Part shown: in pieces, positions 1 through 7,419 of the stretch
Layout: the number at the start of each line of letters is the position of its first letter
Numbering within the stretch: the first letter of the stretch is position 1
DNA from: an uncultured Lachnospiraceae bacterium
Lineage (GTDB): Bacteria > Bacillota > Clostridia > Lachnospirales > Lachnospiraceae
Assembly: GCA_947177105.1 (NCBI GenBank)
Contig: CAMWTF010000031.1
Coordinates: forward strand, 1 to 12,812
Direction of reading: 5' to 3'
Length of the DNA: 12,812 nucleotides
Position numbers and translations under genes: made by a program
The notes under the pieces: model-generated
What the model was told of the DNA's origin: nothing
What the model saw: the letters and a program-made list of their open reading frames with translations, nothing else
Database searches by the model: none

Positions 1-568
1 GATCCAGGGCATGTATGGACTGATTGATCAATGCGCCGCCGCCCTCGGTCTTCCAGCTCCCGCGCCAGTCACTGTCCCGATAATAATTTTCATCCCTGTT
101 CCAGGTGACAAAGACTCTGCCGCCTCTGATCTCCCCCAGTCTTCCCTCCCGCAGCAGTTCATCCACCTTTTTCGTTGAAGGATTGTATCGGTTCTGGAAA
201 CAAATGCCCAGTTTTCCGCTGCTTTGTGCCAGTGCCTGCTCCAACTGTTCAAACTGCCAGATGGAAATAGCCGGAGGCTTCTCCATGAACACGGAGCCGC
301 CGCCCGCTAATACCTCCAGAGCCATGGGTACATGAAGATAGTGGGGAGTACAGATATGTACCACTTGGGGCTTCTTGTCCATCAACATCTCCTTCAGGTT
401 CCCATAGATGCCAGCCCTTCCCTCTCCATATTGCTCGGCCAGTTTTTCTGCGCGGTCCAGCCTGCAGTCTACAAAAGCACAGAGCTCCACCCCTTCCATG
501 GCTCCGAGAACCCGGGCATGTACCTGCGAGATCCCCCCGCATCCCACAATAGCCGCTTTTCTTTTCAT
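1..568 (-). CDS. Gfo/Idh/MocA family NAD(P)-dependent oxidoreductase (N-terminal part, runs off left edge)
   Basis: The first 189 residues of an NAD(P)-dependent sugar or cyclitol dehydrogenase are present; the rest lies beyond the left edge. The Rossmann fold starts at residue 5 with the dinucleotide-binding glycines in IVGCGGIS (7-14). It continues with CTPHYLH (73-79) and the family signature EKP (96-98), whose lysine is the conserved cofactor/catalytic lysine of the family. QNRY (125-128) and GGGALINQSIHALD (176-189), near the catalytic histidine, follow. The ATG is preceded by GGAGG about 5 bases upstream. The gene is divergent from an AraC-family regulator, which suggests inducible use of a sugar or sugar derivative. 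The substrate cannot be read from this half: the family covers myo-inositol, glucose-fructose and many other dehydrogenases. Family call firm, substrate unknown. Confidence 0.93.
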   Translation of the reverse strand, partial: MKRKAAIVGCGGISQVHARVLGAMEGVELCAFVDCRLDRAEKLAEQYGEGRAGIYGNLKEMLMDKKPQVVHICTPHYLHVPMALEVLAGGGSVFMEKPPAISIWQFEQLEQALAQSSGKLGICFQNRYNPSTKKVDELLREGRLGEIRGGRVFVTWNRDENYYRDSDWRGSWKTEGGGALINQSIHALD

Positions 569-641
569 AAGTCCTCCATAATCAGGTGCATATTGTCCCG
601 CAACAGCTATATCCGTCACTTGACTTTAATGGCTGTTTTTC

Positions 642-655
642 TCAGTATATACTGA
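642..655. promoter_or_regulatory. 14-bp perfect palindrome, candidate operator
   Basis: TCAGTATATACTGA is its own reverse complement. It sits in the divergent spacer between the oxidoreductase and the AraC-type regulator and covers the predicted -10 of the oxidoreductase promoter. A dimeric repressor bound here would block that promoter. AraC-family proteins usually bind direct repeats, so a different regulator, or chance in AT-rich DNA, are alternatives. Confidence 0.35.
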
Positions 656-672
656 CACTGCGCAAGAAACAA
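644..672 (-). promoter_or_regulatory. Probable sigma-A promoter of the oxidoreductase gene
   Basis: Read on the minus strand, TTGTTT (667-672) and TATACT (644-649) are separated by exactly 17 bases. The -10 matches consensus at five of six bases and the -35 at three of six, so activator help is plausible. The -10 lies inside the palindrome at 642-655. The leader to the oxidoreductase ATG would be about 70 bases. Confidence 0.45.
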
Positions 673-731
673 TGCATAAATCCTACACTAATATGACGAA
701 ATCCGACCTATGGATTCCTATAAAATATGGC

Positions 732-760
732 AGGACAGAAGCCGCCCTGTGTGATACAAT
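732..760 (+). promoter_or_regulatory. Probable promoter of the AraC-family regulator
   Basis: AGGACA (732-737) and TACAAT (755-760) are 17 bases apart, matching consensus at four and five of six bases. They lie about 100 bases before the preferred start codon of the regulator, on the same strand. Confidence 0.45.
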
Positions 761-858
761 GTAAACTGGAAAAGGCAGCGAATCTTTATCCGCCGCCGAT
801 ATTACCTTGATCCATGGCTCATAAGGAGCAAATCCAAACCCTGGAGGAGCATATTATC

Positions 859-1695
859 ATGGAAAACCCTGTTTTTTATCCGGAAGGAACCTCTTCCTTT
901 AGTATCGTCCACAGAAGGGACTACTGCAATGCCCAGATTCCGCCCCATATCCACGATGGAATAGAACTGTATTTGAGCCTGTCTCCCCTGCCCAATGTGC
1001 TGCTGGGGAATCAGGTGCTTACCGCGGAACCGGGAACTCTGGTTCTTATCCCGCCTTTTTGTGTCCATCGCCTTTTTGATAAGACTGATGTGTTGTACGA
1101 CCGTTATATCCTCTCAATCAATGCTTCCTGGCTAAGCAGCATCATCCCCCAGGGGAACACCCATTATGCCTATTTGCAGGATTTTGGACACCCCTTGCTG
1201 CTTTTCCCTCCTGCCCCTATAATGTACGCCCTGCAGGAAAATTTTGAAAGGCTGCTTACCCTGCATGATCACAGCTTTTTCGAGGCGGCCACATGCTTTC
1301 TGGAATGTATGACTTCCGTAGACGCTCTCGTGCAGCACCATTCCGGGAACCAGACCCATGTCTGTATCTCCACAACCCAGCAGACTGTGGCCGACATTAT
1401 CCGCTATCTGGATGAACATATTGGGGAAAAGGTGTCGCTTCATGATCTGTCTGAGCATTTTTACCTGCATCCTGACTATATTTCCCGAATTTTCAAAAGG
1501 CACACCAACACCACTGTGGGCAGCTATATCACCTTGCAGAAAATAGCCCTGGCCCAGCAGCTGCTGTCAGAGGGATACACGGTAACCCAGGCGCAGCTTA
1601 TGACCGGCTACTCCAGCTATGCCCATTTCGCCCGCACCTTTAAACAGCAGACAGGGATACCGCCCGGTGCATACCGCAGCCGAGGCATCTTTTGA
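859..1695 (+). CDS. AraC-family transcriptional regulator with N-terminal cupin domain
   Basis: A one-component regulator that probably senses a small molecule, often a sugar. The preferred start is the ATG at 859 (278 aa), with GGAGGAG nine bases upstream; an in-frame ATG at 814 (293 aa) has no ribosome binding site. Residues about 28-74 form the cupin effector domain, with PPHIHDGIELY and a later PGTLVLIPPFCVHR that fit the two cupin motifs. Residues about 178-275 are the double helix-turn-helix AraC domain: the first helix pair spans VSLHDLSEHFYLHPDYISRI, and the second contains TQAQLMTGYSSYAHFARTFK and the usual TGIPPGAYR ending. It is divergent from the oxidoreductase, the usual arrangement for a local activator. 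The ligand cannot be inferred. Confidence 0.93.
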   Translation: MENPVFYPEGTSSFSIVHRRDYCNAQIPPHIHDGIELYLSLSPLPNVLLGNQVLTAEPGTLVLIPPFCVHRLFDKTDVLYDRYILSINASWLSSIIPQGNTHYAYLQDFGHPLLLFPPAPIMYALQENFERLLTLHDHSFFEAATCFLECMTSVDALVQHHSGNQTHVCISTTQQTVADIIRYLDEHIGEKVSLHDLSEHFYLHPDYISRIFKRHTNTTVGSYITLQKIALAQQLLSEGYTVTQAQLMTGYSSYAHFARTFKQQTGIPPGAYRSRGIF

Positions 1696-1763
1696 GCAAA
1701 ATGCCATTTGGCAGAAGTCTCACCTTGTATCAAAGCTCTTCGCCTACATAATGCCTGCACAAC

Positions 1764-4664
1764 TCATTTGGGGGGGGCCGGCAGTTCCACCTGCCGCAGC
1801 TTTTCCTCCATGGCAAAGAATCGCCCACCCGGCTGCTGCCCTTTCCACTCCTCCAGGCGCTGCCGGGTATGGTTCTCCACTTCCCGGCGCAGTTCCTGGG
1901 CGGACATGCGGGCCGCTCCCTGCCCCCAGATGATCACCTGTTCCAAAGCGTCCGAAGTGGCCACCGTCACCTGATACTTCCTGCCGATCCGATGTACGGT
2001 TTTCTCAATATACTGATCCGCAGTCTCCGCCTCCTTGGTGTAGACCACATGAATATTGTGATATTTCTGCACCGTGCCTGGGTTACCCTTGACCTTGTAA
2101 GCGTCATACACCAGGATCAGGGTGTCCTGAATATAGCCCTGGTAATTGCACAGAATGTCCATGAGCCTGGTCCGGGCCCCCTCCACATTGTCCCGGGCCA
2201 TGTCCCGCAGATCCTCCCAGGCAAAAATAATGTTGTATCCGTCCACCAGAAGATACCTCTCCTGATGCTGGCCCGGCGTCCCCCTATAGACAGGCTCCCT
2301 GGCCGGGGAGGAGGTTCTGGCAGGAGCGGCGGGCCTGTTCCAGGGGTTTTTATCCAGCGCCCTTGTTCCATAAGTGCGCAGATAGATCTCCTCGATCTCC
2401 TCCTGGCTGATGAAACGATCTTCCCGGGAGGATGTGCCACCCCGCCCTCCGCCTGCCTGGGACTGCGCCGAAGCGCCCCCACTCCCCCTCGTCCGGGATT
2501 GTACCAGAATGTCTCCGCCTCCTCCCACCCGGGAACTGCCGGGTGGGAAATTTCCTTCCTCACCCCCAGGTTGGCCAAACACCTCCGGCAAAAGCCGCCG
2601 CAGCTTGTCCCCTGTATCCACATGGGCATAGTTCTCCACCTGCTGCCAGGGCACAATAAAACCCGCCCCATGAGCACAAAACACCGAGTCTGCGGGATTG
2701 TCCAAATCACGCTCAGGGTCGTAGCCATGGCTCTCAATAATCTCCTGCTCATTATGACAGGGAGCATAGCCATGGAACCGGCAGGAGAGTCTGCCTCTGC
2801 CCCTGGTGTAAGCGTTCACCTCCATCTGATACCCGTTTAATGTAGCCGCCGGAGCCGTTCCCCTGAGTATGCTGCGCTCCCCCAGAGTCTCCGGGGCCTC
2901 AAAACTACCGCTCTTTTTCTGGATATCGCTCATGGCCCGCCCCAGATTCTCCGTGGGCACATCCAGCGTGTAGGCATACATGGGTTCCAGCAGACGGCTA
3001 TCCGCCTTCATCAGCCCCTGCCGCAGGGCCCGGTAGGTGGCCTGGCGGAAGTCCCCGCCCTCCGTGTGCTTCAAATGCGCCCTCCCGGCAATCAGAGTAA
3101 TCCGCATATCCGTTATGACTGAATTGGTCAATACGCCTGTGTGCCGCTTTTCCTCCAGATGCGTCAGCACCAACCGCTGCCAGTTTCTGTCCAAATCATC
3201 CTCGCAGCAGTCCGCCTGCAGCACCAGGCCGCTGCCCGGCTCCCCCGGCTCTAACAGCAGATGCACCTCCGCATAGTGACGCAGCGGCTCGAAATGTCCC
3301 ACGCCCTCCACGGGCTTTGTGATAGTCTCCTGGTAGACAATGCTGCCTTCTCCAAAGGACGCCTGCACACCGAAACGCCGGGCAATCAGTTCCTGCAGAA
3401 TCTCGATCTGCACCTGCCCCATAACCTGGGCGTGAATCTCTCCCTCCGCAGGATTCCTGCCCTCCTGCCACAGAATATGCAGTTCCGGGATCTCCTCCTC
3501 CAGCTGATATAAGTTTTTCAGCATCTTGTGTACATCGCAGCCTTCCGGCAGTTCCACCTGGTAACTGAGCACCGGCACCAGGCTGGGCTTCTCCCCGTCA
3601 GCCTGGACTCCCAGTCCCTGACCGCTGTAGGTCCTGCCAAGGCCCGTGACGGCGCAGACACATCCCGCCGGGGCCTCGTCCGCCAGCCGGTACCCCGCCC
3701 CGGAGTATATTCTGATCTGGTCAATCTTCTCTCCGCCCAGCAATCCCTTCACCTTCAGACTTCCTCCGGTCACTTTCAGGTTAGTTAAACGACTGCCGCC
3801 TGCATCCCTCTCGATCTTATATACCCTGGCTGCCAGTTCCTGCCCATAGACCGGATCATAGGTATAGCGAGCGACGCCCTGCAGCAGTTCCTCCACTCCC
3901 CACAGTTTTAGCGCCGATCCGAAATAGCAGGGAAAAAGCTGCCGTCCGCGGATGGCCTCGCGAATGTCCGGCACGGTCAACCGGCCCTGCTCCAGATAGG
4001 ACTCCATCAGTTCCTCACTGCATAGGGCGGCTTTTTCCAGCCACTGCTCCCGGGTGAGCTGTTCCACATTTTCCCGCTGCTCTCCTCCCGTTTTTTTCTG
4101 TTCCGTATGTTCCGATTGCCCCGGTGAGAAATTGACCGCATCCGCCACTCCCAGAAATGCATCCGCCACGCTGAAATCCACACAATTCTCATCCAACTGC
4201 TCCCGCAGCTGTTTCAGCAATGCCTGCGGATCCGTCCCCGGCTGGTCCATCTTGTTGATAAACAGGTAAGTGGGAATTCCATAGCGTTTCAATAGTTTCC
4301 ACAGGGTTTCCACATGTCCCTGCACACCGTCCGCACCGCTGATCACCAGGATCGCCGCGTCCAATACCTGCAGCGTTCGCTCTGTCTCAGCGGAGAAATC
4401 CACGTGCCCCGGCGTGTCCAGCAGAGTGATTTCCCTGGTCTGACCCTCATAGTCAACGCTTATCTGGGCCTGCTTGGAAAAGATGGTAATACCTCTGGCT
4501 TTCTCCAGGGCATGGGTGTCCAGAAAGGCATCCCCGTGATCCACCCGGCCCAGTCTTCGAATTTCCCCGGTCAGGTACAATATTCCCTCCGCCAGCGTGG
4601 TCTTGCCCGCATCCACATGGGCCAGAATACCCACCACCAGTTTTGTACATCCTCTATCATTCAT
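1764..4664 (-). CDS. TetM/EF-G-like ribosomal GTPase fused to a Rae1/YacP-type NYN ribonuclease domain
   Basis: A 966-residue protein. The first part is a translational GTPase of the TetM/TetO branch: P loop AHVDAGKT (15-22), switch I RGIT (57-60), DTPGH (83-87), NKMD (137-140) and G5 SAL (250-252). EF-G-like domains II-V follow to about residue 640. An acidic, polar insert at 178-208 is unlike TetM. A conserved-looking block (647-675) and a Gly/Ser-rich linker (about 695-750) lead to an NYN/PIN-like domain at 803-940. That domain starts LLVDGYNIIFAW, with acidic residues D808, D854, E880, D883 and the TSD at 903-905, as in B. subtilis Rae1 (YacP), which cleaves mRNA in the ribosomal A site. 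The domain IV tip (526-538) lacks the Pro-Val-Ser loop TetM uses against tetracycline, so drug resistance is unlikely. The start has GAGGAG 11 bases upstream. The last codons lie in a run of eight C's (G's on the plus strand, 1770-1777). Likely role, by inference: rescue or quality control of stalled ribosomes. Confidence 0.9.
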   Translation of the reverse strand: MNDRGCTKLVVGILAHVDAGKTTLAEGILYLTGEIRRLGRVDHGDAFLDTHALEKARGITIFSKQAQISVDYEGQTREITLLDTPGHVDFSAETERTLQVLDAAILVISGADGVQGHVETLWKLLKRYGIPTYLFINKMDQPGTDPQALLKQLREQLDENCVDFSVADAFLGVADAVNFSPGQSEHTEQKKTGGEQRENVEQLTREQWLEKAALCSEELMESYLEQGRLTVPDIREAIRGRQLFPCYFGSALKLWGVEELLQGVARYTYDPVYGQELAARVYKIERDAGGSRLTNLKVTGGSLKVKGLLGGEKIDQIRIYSGAGYRLADEAPAGCVCAVTGLGRTYSGQGLGVQADGEKPSLVPVLSYQVELPEGCDVHKMLKNLYQLEEEIPELHILWQEGRNPAEGEIHAQVMGQVQIEILQELIARRFGVQASFGEGSIVYQETITKPVEGVGHFEPLRHYAEVHLLLEPGEPGSGLVLQADCCEDDLDRNWQRLVLTHLEEKRHTGVLTNSVITDMRITLIAGRAHLKHTEGGDFRQATYRALRQGLMKADSRLLEPMYAYTLDVPTENLGRAMSDIQKKSGSFEAPETLGERSILRGTAPAATLNGYQMEVNAYTRGRGRLSCRFHGYAPCHNEQEIIESHGYDPERDLDNPADSVFCAHGAGFIVPWQQVENYAHVDTGDKLRRLLPEVFGQPGGEEGNFPPGSSRVGGGGDILVQSRTRGSGGASAQSQAGGGRGGTSSREDRFISQEEIEEIYLRTYGTRALDKNPWNRPAAPARTSSPAREPVYRGTPGQHQERYLLVDGYNIIFAWEDLRDMARDNVEGARTRLMDILCNYQGYIQDTLILVYDAYKVKGNPGTVQKYHNIHVVYTKEAETADQYIEKTVHRIGRKYQVTVATSDALEQVIIWGQGAARMSAQELRREVENHTRQRLEEWKGQQPGGRFFAMEEKLRQVELPAPPK

Positions 4665-4729
4665 GCCTGTTGCTGCTCCTCGACTTCCGTAATTGTATCC
4701 TGCACCTGGCGGAGCAGATGCTATCCTTT

Positions 4730-4758
4730 ATTTTACAGGAAAAAGATATTTATGTACA
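4730..4758 (-). promoter_or_regulatory. Probable promoter of the GTPase-NYN gene
   Basis: On the minus strand TGTACA (4753-4758) is followed after 17 bases by TAAAAT (4730-4735), matching consensus at four and five of six bases. It lies between the terminator at 4763-4809 and the GTPase start, so the gene appears to be transcribed on its own with a leader of about 60 bases. Confidence 0.5.
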
Positions 4759-4761
4759 GCA

Positions 4762-4809
4762 CAAAAAGGAAAGCATTGCACAAGTGCCGCTTTGACAATG
4801 CCTTCCTTT
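4762..4809 (-). terminator. Rho-independent terminator after the flippase-like gene
   Basis: AAAGGAAGGCATTG (4796-4809 on the minus strand) pairs with CAATGCTTTCCTTT (4765-4778): a 14-bp stem with one G-U pair, followed by a short U run. It lies 37 bases past the stop codon of the flippase-like gene. A plus-strand read also ends in an AT-rich tract, but no plus-strand gene needs it. Confidence 0.8.
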
Positions 4810-4845
4810 GCAAATATTTTTTCCGCAGGGTATCCCTGCCGCCCG

Positions 4846-5958
4846 CTAAGCTTCCTGTCCCATGGTCCGAAGATATCTGCGCATGGCCTTTGCCCGGCCC
4901 CCCTGCCTGGAAGCCGCCATCTCCCGCAATGTACGCTCCCTGGCCTGGCGGCGGAGCCGCAGATGCACAGCCATAGCGACCAGGAAACTTATGAGCAGAA
5001 AGGCATAGAAGCTGATGCCTCTGGAAACCAGCATGGCCGGCGTGACCATACCGGCTCCGAACACAGTGGTAAACGCTGTCACAAATCCGCCCTCCGCGGG
5101 CCCCACGGCGCCGGGCAGAGGCAGATTGCTGACCGCCAGAGTGAGCAGCGCCTGAAGACCCGCTATCTGAAGCCAGCTGTGCCCCTGGAGGCCGAAAGCA
5201 AGATATACCATCCAGGGCACGGAGAACAGCAGCCCCAGCTGAATCAAACACAGAACCAGCACCTGAAAGGCCAGTCCGGGATTTGTCTTTATGCAGTCCG
5301 CTCCCTTTGCATACTCCGCCAGCTGATGTTCCAGCCTTTCCCGCAGGGCAGAAGGATTGCGCAGCAGGTGAAGCATTTCCAGGAGCCATAGAATCCCTCC
5401 GCAGATCCGTCGGGATACCCCCGGCAGGAACATCACCATACCCATTCCCACCGTGAGCAGAACCATCATACCCGCTCCGTAGAACAGCAGCAGACCCATC
5501 CCCCCCTGGAACTCCCCGGCCCTGGGGCAGAGCAGCCATATACACCCGCCCCAGATCAACGTTGCGGTCTGATAACAGGCGGCGATCAACATCATGTTCA
5601 GCGCCCCATGAGCGGCGGGAATCCGGTCCTGGCTCATACAATAGATCTGCGCGGGCTGCCCTCCTGTGGCAGAAGGCGTGATGGAACTCACATAAAAGCC
5701 TACAAAAGAGTAGCCCAGACATCGCCTGTAGGGAACCCGGTGCCCCAGCCGGCCCAGGATCCGGCGGGTACACAGGGCCTCACACCCCACATAGCCCAGC
5801 ATTAAAAATAAGCCTCCAAAAAGAAAGGGGATTTTTACCTGCTTCAGACTCTCCCACAGCAGACCCAGGGGCTGTCCCCGAAACAGTACCGCTCCGGTCA
5901 CGGCCATCATAATCACCAGGAATATACTCCCCAAATATTTCTTTTTTCCCTGTATCAT
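4846..5958 (-). CDS. Flippase-like integral membrane protein, LPG-synthase transmembrane family (UPF0104)
   Basis: A 370-residue polytopic membrane protein of the family that includes the N-terminal flippase part of MprF. Two signatures are visible: ITPSATGGQPAQ (93-104) and PLPGAVGPAEGGF (280-292). About eight hydrophobic segments can be seen, near 10-28, 44-63, 83-97, 120-145, 155-180, 230-256, 265-285 and 310-336. The tail after about 336 is basic and probably cytosolic. There is no soluble aminoacyl-transferase domain, so it is not a full lysyl-phosphatidylglycerol synthase. The start at 5958 has GAGG five to six bases upstream. A longer in-frame ATG at 6030 lies inside the hairpin repeat and is less likely. 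It is downstream of a diacylglycerol-type glycosyltransferase on the same strand, which suggests handling of a glycolipid in the membrane; substrate unknown. Confidence 0.88.
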   Translation of the reverse strand: MIQGKKKYLGSIFLVIMMAVTGAVLFRGQPLGLLWESLKQVKIPFLFGGLFLMLGYVGCEALCTRRILGRLGHRVPYRRCLGYSFVGFYVSSITPSATGGQPAQIYCMSQDRIPAAHGALNMMLIAACYQTATLIWGGCIWLLCPRAGEFQGGMGLLLFYGAGMMVLLTVGMGMVMFLPGVSRRICGGILWLLEMLHLLRNPSALRERLEHQLAEYAKGADCIKTNPGLAFQVLVLCLIQLGLLFSVPWMVYLAFGLQGHSWLQIAGLQALLTLAVSNLPLPGAVGPAEGGFVTAFTTVFGAGMVTPAMLVSRGISFYAFLLISFLVAMAVHLRLRRQARERTLREMAASRQGGRAKAMRRYLRTMGQEA

Positions 5959-5970
5959 ATTATCCTCGTT

Positions 5971-6130
5971 CCTGCATATCGCAGGCCGAGCCTGCGATAC
6001 TGCGTTAATACGTATTTGGATGTGGAACATCCAAACTTACCTCTTCGTGAATATCGCTGGCTTTGCCTGCGATATTCCTTAATGCGTATTTGGAAGTTTT
6101 ACTTCCAAACTTACCTCTTTCCTGCATATC
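5971..6130. repeat. Tandem ~75-bp repeat, each unit with two hairpins
   Basis: Two consecutive units (5971-6045 and 6046-6120) plus the first ten bases of a third (CCTGCATATC, 6121-6130) lie between the glycosyltransferase and flippase-like genes. In unit 1, ATCGCAGG pairs with CCTGCGAT (5978-5998) and TTTGGATGT with ACATCCAAA (6015-6035). In unit 2, AATATCGC pairs with GCGATATT (6050-6076) and TTTGGAAGT with ACTTCCAAA (6089-6109). The second hairpins differ by a T-A to A-T swap on both arms, so pairing is kept. TTAAT.CGTA and CTTACCTCTT are shared linkers. This looks like a structured interspersed element or transcript element of unknown role. Confidence 0.8.
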
Positions 6131-6144
6131 TACCACTTATTTGA

Positions 6145-6169
6145 CCCGGCAGGCACTTAACCCGCCGGG
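6145..6169 (-). other. GC-rich hairpin after the glycosyltransferase stop codon
   Basis: CCCGGC (6145-6150) pairs with GCCGGG (6164-6169), about 25 bases past the stop codon. The minus-strand sequence after the stem has no U run, so it may stabilise the mRNA or weakly attenuate rather than terminate. Confidence 0.35.
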
Positions 6170-6194
6170 AAATGCCGAATCATCCACCTGGCTC

Positions 6195-7316
6195 TTACAC
6201 CAGAATCCCTCCTTCTCCGGCCACCACATCCATCATCCGGTTCAATGTTCCCGCCTGCAGCTGTCTTCTGAGACATTCCATATGATAGGCCGCAGATGAT
6301 AAACACCCCTTATCCAGCAAAATCTCCTGTATCTCCCCGGCACAATTCTCCGAACTGGCCACCCAGCCGATGCCCTTCTCCACCATCCATCTGGCATTGT
6401 TCCGCTCATTCTGTAAGGTGGCAGGCCAGGTAAGGACGGGGACCCTGGCAAAAATTGCCTCAAACAGAGTTATACCGCCGGGCTTGGATACAATCAAATC
6501 CGCCTTGGCCATATAGTCCCACACCCGGCCCACATAGCCCTCCACCTGAATGTTTTCCCATCTTCCGCACAGGCGCTTATAAAGTCTCCTGTTGCGGCCG
6601 GTGATAATGGTGGTGTGGGTATTGGGAATTCTGTCCAGGGCCTCGTAAAAGGCAGTATCTTTTGGCAAAAGTCCCAGTCCCCCTCCCATAATCAGCAATT
6701 CCCGCTTTTTTCCCTCGCTGTGACGGGGCAGATGCCTGAATTCGTCTCTGACAGGTATACCCGTGACACACACCAGACGGGGATCTACCCCTCTTTCCGC
6801 CATACTCCGGCGTATCTCCCCGCTGGGCACCAGATAACAGTCCGTGTTGCGGTTAATCCATTCCGGATGGGTGCTAACATCCGTAACGCATGTTATTAAC
6901 GGAAGATCCAGCGCAGCGCCGTCCTCTGTGTTGACAGACATACCCTCCCCCGCCTTCTCCTTGAGCCGTGAGACCAGCTGCGCACACAGCGGATGAGTGG
7001 CAATCACCACATCCGGTCGCTGTCTGGAAAGCAGCTGCGTCAGACGTTCCATAAACACCCCCTCAAAGGGCGGATGCACATCGGGATGTCCCTTGCCCGT
7101 TATTCGGTAATACATATTGAATATATGTCTTCCATGGGTAACCAACAGATTAAAACATTTATAGAGGACACCCGAAAGATTTGGCAGGGCATAGGCGGGG
7201 AAATCCACCACCTCCACCGACGCGCCCGGACGACTGCCCAACAGCTGCTGCCGCAGGGACTGGGCCGCGCTCCAATGCCCCATGCCAAATTTTCCGGTCA
7301 AGATCAAGATATTCAT
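6195..7316 (-). CDS. Glycosyltransferase of the MGDG synthase/UgtP/MurG type (probable diacylglycerol glycosyltransferase)
   Basis: A 373-residue GT-B glycosyltransferase. The N-terminal half (about 1-165) resembles the MGDG-synthase domain, with GKFGMGHWSAA (8-18) as its acceptor-side glycine motif. The C-terminal half is the family-28 nucleotide-sugar domain, with MGGGLG (210-215) and the donor-binding VSKPGGITLFEAI (276-288). Related enzymes such as UgtP move glucose or galactose from a UDP-sugar to diacylglycerol at the inner face of the membrane. The start at 7316 is chosen because AAGGAG lies eight bases upstream; an in-frame ATG 36 bases earlier has no such site. The next gene on the strand encodes a flippase-like membrane protein, consistent with a glycolipid pathway. 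A perfect TATAAT (7390-7395, minus) lies upstream without a good -35. Sugar and acceptor are inferred from family only. Confidence 0.9.
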   Translation of the reverse strand: MNILILTGKFGMGHWSAAQSLRQQLLGSRPGASVEVVDFPAYALPNLSGVLYKCFNLLVTHGRHIFNMYYRITGKGHPDVHPPFEGVFMERLTQLLSRQRPDVVIATHPLCAQLVSRLKEKAGEGMSVNTEDGAALDLPLITCVTDVSTHPEWINRNTDCYLVPSGEIRRSMAERGVDPRLVCVTGIPVRDEFRHLPRHSEGKKRELLIMGGGLGLLPKDTAFYEALDRIPNTHTTIITGRNRRLYKRLCGRWENIQVEGYVGRVWDYMAKADLIVSKPGGITLFEAIFARVPVLTWPATLQNERNNARWMVEKGIGWVASSENCAGEIQEILLDKGCLSSAAYHMECLRRQLQAGTLNRMMDVVAGEGGILV

Positions 7317-7419
7317 TGCACATTCTCCTTCCATCCGGCTATAGCATAACAACCCTTTCTAAAGTCCGACTGAAGGAAAAACGAAAGAAATTATAAAGAA
7401 ATATCCAATAAAATTGTGG

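Noticed and set aside
1696..1763. Bidirectional terminator between the convergent regulator and GTPase genes.
   Set aside because: Only weak dyads without a U run were found in the 68-base gap.
2117..2773. 218-codon minus-strand frame inside the GTPase gene, and other long frames overlapping it.
   Set aside because: They are Arg/Pro-rich shadows of a GC-rich gene, without ribosome binding sites, and conflict with a clearly conserved protein.
1764..4664. Calling the GTPase gene a tetM/tetO tetracycline resistance gene.
   Set aside because: It is similar in the GTPase core, but the domain IV tip differs, there is a polar insert, and a ribonuclease domain is fused at the C terminus; no mobile element context is present.
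5959..6030. 24-residue N-terminal extension of the flippase-like protein from an ATG at 6030.
   Set aside because: It would be encoded by the hairpin repeat, and a better ribosome binding site lies just before the ATG at 5958.
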